Part shown: in pieces, positions 34,598 through 44,378 of the stretch | How positions within the stretch are numbered: position 1 is the stretch's first letter | Layout of the letters: each line of letters begins with the position of its first letter | Assembly: GCA_029776205.1 (NCBI GenBank) | Contig: JAKOTQ010000015.1 | Span: 62,001-126,000 of the forward strand | DNA from: Bacillota bacterium | GTDB taxonomy: Bacteria; Bacillota; UBA4882; UBA8346 | DNA length: 64,000 nucleotides | Reading direction: 5' to 3' | The notes under the pieces: model-generated | Databases searched by the model: none | Told to the model about the DNA's origin: nothing | The model's input: the letters and a program-made list of their open reading frames with translations, nothing else | Position numbers and translations under genes: made by a program

Positions 34598-35122
34598 ATG
34601 AACCGTCAACAAACCCTTCCCATCGTCAAACCCATTATCCTCTCCTTGATTGGCTTGGCTTTCTGACCGGTTTGTATATGCTTCTCTTTCGTCCACCTAA
34701 GCCATACTCCGAAGACGTCATTTATCATGAACCGGTCCATTTTGTAAATCTTTCGCCAACCCGGACAAAGCTTTTAATTACCGACGAATCACGACGCCTT
34801 ACCATGCTCCCCTTAGATAACCTTCAGCCCATCACCCTTAACCCGATGCTAACCAGCGGATATTGGAATCCTGATGATACCCTGATCCTGAAACAGGAAA
34901 CCCCTCAGGCCCAATACGTTCAAACATCGGACTTTAAAACTATAACTCTGATCGACAACACCATCAACCAACTTACGAATATCATCCGTTCCTTCTCGCC
35001 TAATCTTAAAAAGGCCTTGGCCGTTCCCGGCTGGACCGGTTACAGATCCGATACGCTGACGGTTCAAGTTGGGAACCCCAGGGAAAATGGTCATTCACTT
35101 CTCACGAAAGTTTGGGCCATAA
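34598..35122 (+). pseudogene. Frame-disrupted gene for a small membrane-anchored protein
   Basis: ATG 34598 opens a basic start and a hydrophobic helix (IVKPIILSLIGLAF) but meets TGA at 34664. Shifting frame there continues the helix smoothly (LTGLYMLLFRPPKPYSED) and then a roughly 140-residue polar domain (PVHFVNLSPTRTKLLIT and later QTSDFKTITLIDNTINQL). Near 35060 a shift back to the first frame gives a plausible end (GTPGKMVIHFSRKFGP) and a stop at 35122. Two compensating frameshifts are needed, so it is a decayed gene or carries sequencing errors. The family is not recognised. Confidence 0.4.
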
Positions 35123-35768
35123 CGTTGTCTTCAAGGGCCTCGCCATGGGCCATATCATACGCTCTCTTAATATCATCTAAGAAATCTTCCATACTTTTCT
35201 TCAGTTTGCTGACAGCCTCAACATATGCAGATGTGCCTGGTTGCAAACCTTGCCTGATATGGCCTTCCTGATGCAGAAAGTACGACGGGTGATAAGTAGG
35301 CACCACCGGTATTCCGAGATAACGATGGATCGTCCCTCTCCCCCGGGTGATCCGGAAACCTTCGTTAATAAGGCACCGGCACGAGGCTGAACCCAACGCC
35401 AGGATAACTCTGGGCTTAATGATCTGGATCTGCATATCCAGCCTTGGCCTGCAGTTATTCCATTCTTTAGGCACCGGTGTTCGATTATACACATCAGTCC
35501 GGCATAGAACAATATTAGTTAAATACAATTCCGAGCGTTCAATGCCAAGCTTGCCAAGGGCTTTATCCAACTTTTGCCCGGCCGGACCTACCAGCGGAAG
35601 TCCTTGGATATCTTCCTGTTCGCCCGGGCCTTCACCGATGATCATCATTTTCGTATCGGGATTGCCTGAGCCAAAGACAACATTTCTGCAGGTGTTTCGC
35701 ATTTGGCACTTAAAACATTTCTCAATAACCTTAAACCTAAGATTCTCAAGAAGAGTCGTTTTATCCAT
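35091..35768 (-). CDS. Family 4 (type 4) uracil-DNA glycosylase
   Basis: A 225-residue glycosylase with the family-4 motifs GEGPGEQEDIQGLPLVGPAGQKLD and PTYHPSYFL, plus four cysteines for a [4Fe-4S] cluster (CFKC near residue 18, one in NIVLCRTDVYNR, one in WNNCRPRLD). It removes uracil from DNA. The C-terminal 35 residues after VSKLKKSMEDFLDDI are specific to this protein. It lies 627 bases upstream of mutY on the same strand, another base-excision enzyme. Confidence 0.94.
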   Translation of the reverse strand: MDKTTLLENLRFKVIEKCFKCQMRNTCRNVVFGSGNPDTKMMIIGEGPGEQEDIQGLPLVGPAGQKLDKALGKLGIERSELYLTNIVLCRTDVYNRTPVPKEWNNCRPRLDMQIQIIKPRVILALGSASCRCLINEGFRITRGRGTIHRYLGIPVVPTYHPSYFLHQEGHIRQGLQPGTSAYVEAVSKLKKSMEDFLDDIKRAYDMAHGEALEDNVMAQTFVRSE

Positions 35769-35860
35769 GGTATCACCCTAATGCCCATTCGCCGCTTCTC
35801 TTTGATATGTATGACTAATCTTATTATCTCCGGATTAACCGTCAAACTCAATCCCTTCAT

Positions 35861-35886
35861 CAAAAAAGGAGGCTTACGCCTCCTCT
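35861..35886 (-). terminator. Terminator of the small gene at 35906
   Basis: AGGAGGC, loop GTAA, GCCTCCT followed by TTTTTTG on the minus strand. It lies about 20 bases after the stop codon. Confidence 0.9.
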
Positions 35887-35905
35887 TTAATTATACACCG
35901 GTTTA

Positions 35906-36256
35906 TTATACACCTGCCGATAAGTTAACCATTTCACCATGGCGGACAGAATTAGCTGCACTAAAGGTGTTCGTATCCGCATTTACAGCAAAGACCGCTA
36001 CCAGTACTTCCGGATTGGTAACGGTAAATTCCACTTCGAACTGATCCAAATTAGGGATGTCGACAAACAGAACGGCCGAGGCAAAAGGATCCAGTGTAAA
36101 ATTGTCACTGTAGAATACCTCTTTGGTTCCGTTCAAATCGTATACCGTTACAAAAACCTCTGCTGTCGCCGTAGAATTATTCAACGCTTTTAAACGCAGT
36201 TCATTAACACCGCTCTCTTGTTCAATGGGTCCGGTAGAATAGACGATATCCGGCAT
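35906..36256 (-). CDS. Hypothetical beta-rich protein, 116 residues
   Basis: ATG 36256 is preceded by a GGGGGG run eight bases away, and a terminator follows, so the gene is probably real. The product looks like a single beta-sandwich: alternating polar and hydrophobic strands (ATAEVFVTVYDLNGTKEVFY, SAVLFVDIPNLDQFEVEFTV, EVLVAVFAVNADTNTF) with no Cys, signal peptide or membrane helix. Its start MPDIVYSTGPIEQESGV and end NSVRHGEMVNLSAGV are not known to me. A spore-coat or surface role is conceivable but unsupported. Confidence 0.72.
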   Translation of the reverse strand: MPDIVYSTGPIEQESGVNELRLKALNNSTATAEVFVTVYDLNGTKEVFYSDNFTLDPFASAVLFVDIPNLDQFEVEFTVTNPEVLVAVFAVNADTNTFSAANSVRHGEMVNLSAGV

Positions 36257-36328
36257 CAAGAATACCCCCCCTTTGCTCTATCTAGCAATAGAGTATTCCA
36301 TATCGTCACAAAATTGAATCATCATAAA

Positions 36329-39300
36329 TCACTTCTTTATATTCTGGTGGTATTCCTGAAGAGACTTGAGCTTCACCGCACCCAGTTTGGACTCACGATA
36401 CGCCGCAATCCCTTTGACGCTGGCCAACGCAGCTGCCAAAGTGGTGATATAAGGGATCTTATATTTGAGCGCCGTTTTCCGGATATAGGAATCATCCGTC
36501 TGGCTTCGTTTTCCGATGGGTGTGTTAATCACCAGTTGAATCCGTTGGTTCATCATTTCATCCGTAATATTTGGACGTCCTTCATTTAGCTTATGAACCA
36601 TTTCCGAAGGAATTCCGGCTTCAGCCAGATATTGATGGGTCCCTTTAGTCGCTTTCAGCGTAAAGCCTAAGGCCACCAGTTCCCTGGCAATCTCCAATAC
36701 AGCCGGCCCTTTCTCAGCTACGCTGATCAGAACAGTCCCGTGTTCCGGCAAGGAAACCTGGGTTGCCTCTTCCGCTTTAAAGAAAGCCAACCCAAAGGAA
36801 TCGGCCAGTCCAAGGACCTCTCCGGTAGACCGCATCTCCGGCCCTAAAACCGGGTCGACTTCCGGAAGCATATTAAAGGGGAACACAGCTTCCTTTACTC
36901 CATAATAGGGAATCGTTCGCCGCCCCATAGCCAAGTCTTTCACCGTTTGACTCCCCATCATCAATTGAGTTGCGATCCGTGCCATGGAAATATTAGCGAT
37001 CTTCGATACCAAAGGCACAGTCCGTGAAGCCCGCGGATTCGCTTCCAGCACATATACTCGATCATTGGCAATGGCATATTGGATATTCATCAAACCGACC
37101 ACATGGAGTTCCTGAGCAATTTTTCGGGTATATTCGCAAATGGTTTCGATATGCCGCTCCGGAATACTCACCGGCGGGATCACACAGGCCGAATCCCCGG
37201 AATGAATACCGGCTAATTCAATATGTTCCATCACGGCCGGAACAAAAGCACCGGTCGCATCGGCAATAGCATCTGCTTCAGCTTCAATCGCATTATCCAG
37301 GAATTTATCGATGAGTATCGGGCGCTCCGGTGTAACATCTACTGCAGCCGCCATATACAGCTTTAACTGTTCATCATCATAAACCACTTCCATGCCCCGC
37401 CCGCCCAACACATAGGAAGGCCGTACCATAACCGGGTAGCCGATCTGATTGGCAACGGCCAAAGCCGCTTCAACCGTGCTGGCCATACCTGATTCCGGCA
37501 TTGGAATATTCAATTTCTCCATCATCTCCCGGAACCGATCCCGATCCTCAGCCAAATCAATCGTATCCGAAGAAGTTCCCAATATCCGGGCGCCAGCCCC
37601 GGCCAGTTCTCCAGCCAAATTTAATGGAGTTTGCCCGCCGAACTGAACAATAACCCCCTCCGGTTGTTCTTTCTCATAAATACTGAGAACCTCTTCCAAT
37701 GTCAACGGTTCAAAATACAGCTTATCGGAAGTATCGTAATCCGTCGAAACCGTCTCCGGGTTGCAATTGACCATAATAGTTTCAAAACCCAGATCCCGTA
37801 AAGCAAAGGCTACATGGACACAGCAATAGTCAAATTCGATTCCCTGACCGATCCGGTTGGGCCCGCCGCCGAGAATCATCACTTTCCGTCGGCCGCTCGC
37901 AATACTCTGATCCGGCTTGTCCCCGTTATAGGTCGAATAGTAATAATAAGAAGGACGATCAACTCCGCTCACGGGGATCACATCCCACGTTTCCCGGATT
38001 CCCAGAGCCATCCGTTGCTCACGGATTTCCGTTTCCGAAAGATGTAATATTTTCGCTAAGTAACGGTCAGCAAATCCGTCCAATTTAGCTTGCCGCAGCA
38101 AATCATCAGGCAGTCGGCTGCCTTTATATTTCAGCAGAGTCTCCTCAAGTTGGACCAATTCTTCGATTTGCTTGATAAACCAGGGATGCACATGGGTCAA
38201 TTCGTATAATTGCTCGACCGTTGCGCCTTTACGCAAGGCCTCATACATGATAAAGTAACGTTCGCTGGACGGTTCTCTCAGCATATCCAGCAATTCTGCC
38301 AAAGAACGCCGGTTAAAATCCTTGGCAAAGCCCAATCCGTAACGGCCAATCTCCAGAGACCGAATGGCTTTTTGAAGAGCCTCTTTAAAATTCTTACCGA
38401 TACTCATGACTTCGCCCACGGCCCGCATCTGAGTGCCCAGTCTATCAACGGATCCCTTGAATTTTTCAAAAGCCCAACGGGCAAACTTAACGACCACATA
38501 ATCGCCGGAAGGCGTATACTTATTCAGCGAACCGTCCCGCCAATAGGGAATTTCGTCCAGGGTTAACCCGGCCGCAAGTAACGCTGAAACCATGGCAATC
38601 GGGAAACCGGTAGCTTTGGAGGCCAATGCCGACGAGCGGGAAGTCCGCGGATTGATCTCAATCACTACGATCCGGTCAGTTTTGGGATCATAGGCAAACT
38701 GGACATTGGTTCCGCCAATCACTTGGATCGCTTCAACGATGGCATAGGCATATTTCTGTAAGCGCTGTTGCACAGAAGGATTGACGGTCAACATCGGTGC
38801 AACACAGAAGGAATCCCCGGTATGAACCCCCATCGGATCCACATTTTCGATAAAACAAACCGTAATCATCTGATTTTTGGCATCCCGGACTACTTCGAGC
38901 TCCAGCTCTTCCCAACCGAGCACCGACTCTTCCACCAGGATCTGCCCTACCATACTGGCAGCTATTCCCCGGCTGGCCACTACCCGTAGTTCTTCCACAT
39001 TATAGACCAAACCGCCACCGGTACCCCCCATGGTATATGCCGGGCGGATCACCACCGGATATCCCAGTTCAGCCGCAATTTTTTCCGCCTCTTCCACCGA
39101 ATATGCCGGCTCACTTTTGGGAATCGGCACACCTAACCGGTTCATCGTCTCTTTAAAGGCAATCCGGTCTTCGCCCCGTTCAATAGCATCCAGTTGCACG
39201 CCGATGACTTTCACGCCATAGGCTTCCAGGACCCCGGCTTTGGCAAGTTCCAAACAGAGATTGAGGGCCGACTGTCCGCCAAGATTGGGCAGCAAAGCGT

Positions 39301-39550
39301 CAGGCCGCTCTTTGGCGATAATCTCGGTTAACCGTTTCACATTTAGCGGCTCGATATATGTCACATCCGCCATACCCGGATCCGTCATGATGGTTGCCGG
39401 ATTGGAGTTAACCAGCACGACTTCATATCCCAATTGCCTTAGGGCTTTACAGGCCTGAGTTCCGGAATAGTCAAATTCACAAGCTTGTCCAATGATGATC
39501 GGTCCGGATCCGATGATCATTACTTTATGAATATCGGTACGTTTTGGCAT
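36329..39550 (-). CDS. carB: Carbamoyl-phosphate synthase large subunit
   Basis: A 1073-residue enzyme with two ATP-grasp halves: IIGSGPIIIGQACEFDYSG and VIRPAYTMGGTGGG in the first, ILGGGPNRIGQGIEFDYC and VMRPSYVLGGRGMEVV in the second, and a C-terminal MGS-like allosteric domain (LISVAEKGPAVLEIAREL to KYKIPYITTLAAALA). It makes carbamoyl phosphate for pyrimidines and arginine using ammonia from CarA. carA and pyr or arg genes are not adjacent here. Confidence 0.97.
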   Translation of the reverse strand: MPKRTDIHKVMIIGSGPIIIGQACEFDYSGTQACKALRQLGYEVVLVNSNPATIMTDPGMADVTYIEPLNVKRLTEIIAKERPDALLPNLGGQSALNLCLELAKAGVLEAYGVKVIGVQLDAIERGEDRIAFKETMNRLGVPIPKSEPAYSVEEAEKIAAELGYPVVIRPAYTMGGTGGGLVYNVEELRVVASRGIAASMVGQILVEESVLGWEELELEVVRDAKNQMITVCFIENVDPMGVHTGDSFCVAPMLTVNPSVQQRLQKYAYAIVEAIQVIGGTNVQFAYDPKTDRIVVIEINPRTSRSSALASKATGFPIAMVSALLAAGLTLDEIPYWRDGSLNKYTPSGDYVVVKFARWAFEKFKGSVDRLGTQMRAVGEVMSIGKNFKEALQKAIRSLEIGRYGLGFAKDFNRRSLAELLDMLREPSSERYFIMYEALRKGATVEQLYELTHVHPWFIKQIEELVQLEETLLKYKGSRLPDDLLRQAKLDGFADRYLAKILHLSETEIREQRMALGIRETWDVIPVSGVDRPSYYYYSTYNGDKPDQSIASGRRKVMILGGGPNRIGQGIEFDYCCVHVAFALRDLGFETIMVNCNPETVSTDYDTSDKLYFEPLTLEEVLSIYEKEQPEGVIVQFGGQTPLNLAGELAGAGARILGTSSDTIDLAEDRDRFREMMEKLNIPMPESGMASTVEAALAVANQIGYPVMVRPSYVLGGRGMEVVYDDEQLKLYMAAAVDVTPERPILIDKFLDNAIEAEADAIADATGAFVPAVMEHIELAGIHSGDSACVIPPVSIPERHIETICEYTRKIAQELHVVGLMNIQYAIANDRVYVLEANPRASRTVPLVSKIANISMARIATQLMMGSQTVKDLAMGRRTIPYYGVKEAVFPFNMLPEVDPVLGPEMRSTGEVLGLADSFGLAFFKAEEATQVSLPEHGTVLISVAEKGPAVLEIARELVALGFTLKATKGTHQYLAEAGIPSEMVHKLNEGRPNITDEMMNQRIQLVINTPIGKRSQTDDSYIRKTALKYKIPYITTLAAALASVKGIAAYRESKLGAVKLKSLQEYHQNIKK

Positions 39551-39682
39551 TTGAAATTCCTTTCCACATTATAAAATTCGAAGGAATATTCTCTCTTTTT
39601 CCATAAATTCCTCCCGTTTGTCTCCAGTTAACAAAGGAGTTATGAAAAACGAGAGCTTCATTTCAGCGGCTTTATAATAACT

Positions 39683-40687
39683 CTATTTATTAATAATTTT
39701 TCCAACGTTTTTAATAACGATCGAAATCGTCCCATCCACATTATTAACGAACTCCAGTTTATCCCGATCGTTGAAATAATCTGCAGGAAATTCGATTTCA
39801 ATCCCAGTATCCGTTTGAATTTTATAATTACGGAATTTTTTATTGGTGATCTTCTCGGTGAGCTTCACTTCCGGCTGGTCCAAACCCGCACTACGTATCT
39901 CCTCAAGATACTCCCGTTTTGCCGAAGGGTCATCATAAAAAACCGCTTGAGCCACCCTTTCCAAATTAACAGTTCCTTCCCCGTCCATCTCTTCAGTCAC
40001 TGCCTTTTTTAACCGGGCCAGCGGCGCCACCGGGTCCCCGCAATATTTTTTAACCACTTTTTGAGCAGCCTTATCAATTAACCGGGCCTTCTCCCGAGCC
40101 GACAGATCAAAATGACAGTTTAAAAAGAGTTTCGATAAATAGAACTGTTTTTCGCCGTCAATTTCATACTCTTTTTCAATCAACTTTATACTGAAATCAT
40201 CTAAATTAACGGCGAAAGCTTCCTCCACCCGTTGGGATTCGGAGGGCAACACAGTTCGCTGCCGAATCAGCGTGACCGCATTCAATTCCTCTTCGACCTG
40301 TACATAGTGAATAAAATTGGATTTATAATTAAATTTTAAAACCCCGTAATACTTAGTTTCATCCGCTTCAAACAAACAGCAAAGTAAATCCGCCGGCGGA
40401 ATCTCCACATGGTTTTGCATGATCTGATAAAATTCTGCAGCCAAATTTGTACTGATAGTTAAAAAGTCTTCCCCGGCAACGATCCTTTCGCAATATTCGC
40501 GAACCCGGTTCTCACCTTCATGAAAATAAGCAGTCCGAGTGCTGTCGTCTTCCAACACTTTCGCCAGATGTTTCTCTAAAAACGTTTCAATTTCCAGATT
40601 AAGCTCTAACTCTTTTTCAGACAGTACCGGCATCCCCACCGATGTATCAAGAATATGTAACACCGCTTTTCGAATCCGAATCTCCAT
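39683..40687 (-). CDS. 37-kDa nucleoid-associated protein (NdpA family)
   Basis: A 334-residue acidic protein fitting the NA37/NdpA family: N-terminal IRIRKAVLHILD, the central CCLFEADETKYYGVLKFNYK and FAVNLDDFSIKLIEK, and a C-terminal DGTISIVIKNVGKI. Family members co-isolate with the nucleoid in enterobacteria; their task in Bacillota is unknown. It has its own ribosome site (AGGAGTGAT). Confidence 0.87.
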   Translation of the reverse strand: MEIRIRKAVLHILDTSVGMPVLSEKELELNLEIETFLEKHLAKVLEDDSTRTAYFHEGENRVREYCERIVAGEDFLTISTNLAAEFYQIMQNHVEIPPADLLCCLFEADETKYYGVLKFNYKSNFIHYVQVEEELNAVTLIRQRTVLPSESQRVEEAFAVNLDDFSIKLIEKEYEIDGEKQFYLSKLFLNCHFDLSAREKARLIDKAAQKVVKKYCGDPVAPLARLKKAVTEEMDGEGTVNLERVAQAVFYDDPSAKREYLEEIRSAGLDQPEVKLTEKITNKKFRNYKIQTDTGIEIEFPADYFNDRDKLEFVNNVDGTISIVIKNVGKIINK

Positions 40688-40712
40688 GTTATCACTCCTT
40701 CACAAATGCAGA

Positions 40713-40738
40713 CCATGGGCTATCTTAATAACCCATGG
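40713..40738 (-). other. Strong hairpin upstream of the NdpA-family gene
   Basis: CCATGGGTTAT and ATAGCCCATGG pair over 11 positions (one G-U) around TAAG, 26 bases before the start codon. There is no T-run. It could end or slow readthrough from the efflux operon, or act in the leader. The remaining gap to 40989 holds only repeat-like sequence. Confidence 0.55.
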
Positions 40739-40840
40739 CCATATCTTAGAATCTACAATTCATCGTTATATTGAAACTCTAAACCACGCCAAACCTCACA
40801 ACTATAAACTAATCTATTTACAATTTCCTGATTCCTTAAC

Positions 40841-40890
40841 CCGGATACCCGGGACCCATCACCTGGAATCCAGTACCTAGTACCTATCTT
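40841..40890. repeat. Degenerate repeat stretch
   Basis: ACCCGGGACCCATCACCTGG and CCAGTACCTAGTACCTATC are low-complexity words (GTACCTA, ACCCGG) of the type found in other gaps here. Confidence 0.5.
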
Positions 40891-40989
40891 AGTGTTTCTA
40901 GTCCGGTTTAGCAATAACCATTTACGAAATTTACAATAGCTATTTCTCTATTCTATCCTGCAGCCCATCCCAAAAAGATTGCCTAACCA

Positions 40990-42162
40990 TCATTCATTGC
41001 GTAAGGCTTCAATAGGATTGAGATTGCTCGCCTTATATGCCGGATAAACCCCGAAGAACAACCCGACAGCCAAGGAAAAGAAGAAGGCAATCAATACCGC
41101 ACCCGTCGATACCTGAACGTTCCAACCGATAAGTTTCCCGACAACTACTGCCAAACCGCCGCCGGAAAGGATCCCCACCAAACCTCCGAGAAGACTTAAG
41201 GTGATCGCTTCGATAAGGAATAGTAGTAAAATCTCCCGGGATTGGGCTCCAATCGCCTTCCGAATGCCAATCTCCCTAATCCGTTCGGTCACTGAAACCA
41301 ACATAATATTCATAATTCCAATGCCTCCAACCAGCAGCGAGATCCCGGCAATGCCCGCTAACAACAACGTCATAATCCCGGTCATATCCTCAGCAGTGGA
41401 AAGCATTTCAGCCATGTTATTCACATTAAATTTATCTTCATCTTCAAATTCAGCCATCATCTTCTCTTCCACCTGGGCAGCCACAGCGTTCACATAACTG
41501 GCATCGCTCGCCTGAATACTAATCTCGGTCAGACGGTTATTCCCGAAGATTCGCTCCTGGGCAGTGGTTAACGGGACAAATACCAGGTTGTCCCCATTAC
41601 CGAAACCGCTTTGGCCCTTCGATTCTAAGACCCCGATAACTTCCAGCCGAACGCCGCCAACCCGTATCTCTTCACCAACCGGGTTGGTCCCCGGGAACAA
41701 CTCCTCAGCCAAATACGAGCCAATAACCGCCACCTTCCGCCGGCTATTCACATCGGAATCTCTCACGAAACTCCCGTAAGCAACCTTGTAGTTACGAATG
41801 GTACCGTAATCCGGCGTAATACCAAGGACCGTCGTATCCGTACTGTTACCCTTAGCTTCAGCCGTTTTGTTTCCCCGAACCGCCGGAGCAATCCCCGACA
41901 CATAATCCAATTCATCCTCCAGCAGTTCAACAAGGTGATTATTAAACTGCCTGCCGGCATTACGCCCCGGAGAAACGGTAATCAGGTTGGAGCCGATTTC
42001 CGAGATTTTATCGGTAATTTGCCGCTTGGCTCCGTCTCCCAGGGATACCATGGCGATAACCGCTCCGACCCCGATGATAATTCCAAGCATAGTTAAGAAG
42101 GAACGTACTCTGTTACTCCTCAAGTTTTTCAAAGCCATTAAGGCATTTTCAGTCCATCTCAT
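40990..42162 (-). CDS. MacB-like ABC transporter permease
   Basis: A 390-residue MacB/FtsX-type permease: an N-terminal helix (FLTMLGIIIGVGAVIAMVS), a large outer domain (about residues 45-265) and three C-terminal helices starting with LLVGGIGIMNIMLVSVTERIREIGIRKA, the MacB hallmark. With the ATPase and adaptor genes upstream it forms a tripartite export system for peptides, lipids or antibiotics. Its start overlaps the ATPase stop by four bases. Confidence 0.93.
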   Translation of the reverse strand: MRWTENALMALKNLRSNRVRSFLTMLGIIIGVGAVIAMVSLGDGAKRQITDKISEIGSNLITVSPGRNAGRQFNNHLVELLEDELDYVSGIAPAVRGNKTAEAKGNSTDTTVLGITPDYGTIRNYKVAYGSFVRDSDVNSRRKVAVIGSYLAEELFPGTNPVGEEIRVGGVRLEVIGVLESKGQSGFGNGDNLVFVPLTTAQERIFGNNRLTEISIQASDASYVNAVAAQVEEKMMAEFEDEDKFNVNNMAEMLSTAEDMTGIMTLLLAGIAGISLLVGGIGIMNIMLVSVTERIREIGIRKAIGAQSREILLLFLIEAITLSLLGGLVGILSGGGLAVVVGKLIGWNVQVSTGAVLIAFFFSLAVGLFFGVYPAYKASNLNPIEALRNE

Positions 42163-42869
42163 GATGCTGCGACCTCCCGGCCGATTTTCTTTTGCGCCAC
42201 CGGAGTATCGGAGATGATCTTCCCATCCCGGAAAGTCACGATTCGCTTCGTATATTCGGCAATATCGGGTTCATGGGTTACCAATACCACTGTCATACCG
42301 CTGGCATGCAACTCTTGAAACAAAGCCATAATCTCGACGCTGGCATGGGAGTCCAAGTTCCCGGTGGGTTCATCCGCCAGGATCAATTTGGGCTTGTTCA
42401 CCAGCGCTCGGGCGATAGCCACTCTTTGCTGCTGGCCCCCGGAAAGTTCTTTCGGTTTATGCCCCATCCGGTGGCCCAAACCGACTTTGATCAAGGCTTC
42501 TTCCGCCATCTTTCGCCGCTGTTCCCCGGGTACTCCGGCATAAACCAGCGGCAACTCCACATTTTGCAATGCCGTCATCCGCGGCAACAGATTAAAGGAT
42601 TGAAAAACGAATCCCAACTCCCGATTTCGCAGGATAGCTTGTTCTTTCTGAGTTAACTGGGCAACTTCCTGCCCATTGAGAAGATAAGAACCGGATGTGG
42701 GCTGATCAAGACATCCCATAATATTCATAAAAGTTGATTTTCCTGAGCCGGAAGAACCCATGATAGCGACCATTTCACCTTCACGAATGAGCAGGGAAAC
42801 ATGGTCCAGCGCCCATACTTCCCTATCGCCGTCACGATAAACCTTGCATAAATCCGTTACTTCCAACAT
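42159..42869 (-). CDS. MacB/LolD-type ABC ATPase
   Basis: A 236-residue ATPase: Walker [19 protein letters not shown], signature [15 protein letters not shown], Walker [13 protein letters not shown] and [12 protein letters not shown], all typical of the LolD/MacB/FtsE group. It lies between the adaptor gene (5-base gap) and the permease gene (ATGA overlap). Confidence 0.95.
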   Translation of the reverse strand: MLEVTDLCKVYRDGDREVWALDHVSLLIREGEMVAIMGSSGSGKSTFMNIMGCLDQPTSGSYLLNGQEVAQLTQKEQAILRNRELGFVFQSFNLLPRMTALQNVELPLVYAGVPGEQRRKMAEEALIKVGLGHRMGHKPKELSGGQQQRVAIARALVNKPKLILADEPTGNLDSHASVEIMALFQELHASGMTVVLVTHEPDIAEYTKRIVTFRDGKIISDTPVAQKKIGREVAAS

Positions 42870-42874
42870 TTATC

Positions 42875-43990
42875 TTACCTCCCCATGTGTCCCATACCGG
42901 GGCTCCGGTTGCTTTTTCCCTGGCCCAACACTGCCGGTTTTGCGACAGCCACTTGGTCGCCGGATTTCAACCCGGAAACAACTTCCCAAAACTTACCTTC
43001 CTGCAATCCGAGTTTTACGGTTACCGGAACCAGTTTCTCCCCGCGCAGGACATTAACAATATACTTGCCGTCCTTCTCCGTAACAGCGGAAGCAGGCACA
43101 GCTAAAACATCGGCCCGTTCCTGGGTAACGATGGTAATATCCACCGACATCCCCGGTTGGAGTCCCTGGGATGAACTATCCACTTTCAAACGTACCGGAA
43201 AATTGACCACTTCATCATCGGATTCCCCCTGAACGCCAATCTCTGTAACCTGTCCGCCATTTTCCGTTTGTTCAGAGTCCTTCCCGATGATTATCGCTTT
43301 CTGGCCTACGGCCAGCATCCCAATGTCATTCTGATCGATCTCCGCTTCGACGCCGAGGGCATCGGGTTTAATCACCGTTGCCAACAGGTTTTCAGAGGTA
43401 ATTTTGTCGCCGGCCTTCACATTGATCCAGGCAACCTGTCCGTCAAAGGGAGCACGGATAACCAACGAATCGCCTTGGACCAGTCCGTCATTTTTTTCGG
43501 TCAAAGCTTTGACTTTCAGCTCAGCTTCTTTCACCTGTTCCTTGTAAAGACCGATTTGATGGGTATAGCTTTCCAGTTCCAAGGCATTATCTATTGAAAC
43601 ACGGTTGATGGCAAGCTCCGTTCCCATCTGTACCTTAGCTTTATCCAGATTCAACTGTGCCTGTTTCAGTTCAGTTTTGGCTTGATCCAACTGTTCCTGC
43701 AAAGTCGACGACTGAATGGTCAAAAGCACATCGCCGGCTTTCACTGTGTCTCCCGCTTTTACTTGAACCTTTTCGATAACCCCTTCATAGTCCGAATAAA
43801 TATCTTTCTTTTCCAAGGGATAAACCTGGCCGGTAGCCTCTACGGTTTGACTGAGATCCATCCTCTGGACTGACACCAGATTGTATTTGGCTTGAATGTC
43901 ATCCATCGGATTGGTCTTCGGCCAAAAAGCATAACCAACGGCTCCCAAAGAAAAAACTGCGATGATAATCACCATTATTTTACGTTTCAT
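42875..43990 (-). CDS. HlyD/MacA-like membrane fusion (adaptor) protein
   Basis: A 371-residue protein with an N-terminal anchor (IMVIIIAVFSLGAVGYAF), a lipoyl-like half motif (EKVQVKAGDTVKAGDVLL), a coiled-coil rich in Gln and Glu (QEQLDQAKTELKQAQLNLDKAKVQ), and beta-barrel segments (IRAPFDGQVAWINVKAGD). The C-terminal tail (GQGKSNRSPGMGHMGR) is glycine-rich. In Gram-positives these adaptors aid MacB-type exporters. ATG 43990 is preferred over the longer frame from 44065. Confidence 0.92.
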   Translation of the reverse strand: MKRKIMVIIIAVFSLGAVGYAFWPKTNPMDDIQAKYNLVSVQRMDLSQTVEATGQVYPLEKKDIYSDYEGVIEKVQVKAGDTVKAGDVLLTIQSSTLQEQLDQAKTELKQAQLNLDKAKVQMGTELAINRVSIDNALELESYTHQIGLYKEQVKEAELKVKALTEKNDGLVQGDSLVIRAPFDGQVAWINVKAGDKITSENLLATVIKPDALGVEAEIDQNDIGMLAVGQKAIIIGKDSEQTENGGQVTEIGVQGESDDEVVNFPVRLKVDSSSQGLQPGMSVDITIVTQERADVLAVPASAVTEKDGKYIVNVLRGEKLVPVTVKLGLQEGKFWEVVSGLKSGDQVAVAKPAVLGQGKSNRSPGMGHMGR

Positions 43991-44099
43991 ACCGATTGAC
44001 CTCACTTCTATTTTTTCGTAACAATGATGTATATCGATGTTAAACCCTAAAAAGTTTCTCCCCAAGAGATGCTTTCTACCGGAAAACAGGGGAAATTAT

Positions 44100-44360
44100 G
44101 TTAATCTACAGTGCCCAGTACACAGTTGACAGGGTACAGTTAACCGTAAATGTTCAAGCTAATGTATTAGGAGACAGGAGATAGGAGATAGGAGATTAGG
44201 AGATGGAAGATGGGAGATGGAAGGAGAAAAGAAAAGGGTACATGGTACTAAGTGCAATGTACCTGATATAAATAAAGGAACGCAAAATGCGTTCCCTTCA
44301 CACGCCAAAATCTCCCATCCCAGGCTCTAACGATGTACTGTGCACTGTGTACTATGAACC
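44100..44360. repeat. Largest stretch of the degenerate repeat family
   Basis: The 313-base gap contains CAGTACACAGTTGACAGGGTACAG, a run of AGGAGATAGGAGATAGGAG units (about 44168-44222), GGTACATGGTACTAAGTGC, and GTACTGTGCACTGTGTACTATG. A terminator hairpin for the thioesterase gene is embedded at 44275-44298, so part of the repeat lies inside its 3' untranslated region. Confidence 0.75.
44270..44298 (-). terminator. Terminator of the thioesterase gene
   Basis: AAGGGAACGCA, loop TTT, TGCGTTCCTT then TATTTATAT on the minus strand. It is about 80 bases after the stop codon, with repeat sequence between. Confidence 0.8.
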
Positions 44361-44378
44361 CTTTACCGTCTGTACATT

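Noticed and set aside
34525-35271. A 248-codon continuous plus-strand frame
   Set aside because: Its first 20 codons have no ribosome site, and its last 60 codons are the antisense of the well-supported UDG gene; only the middle part looks like protein, so it is described as a frame-disrupted gene instead.
44100-44360. CRISPR array
   Set aside because: Repeats are short, degenerate and directly abutting with no uniform spacers, and no cas gene is present.
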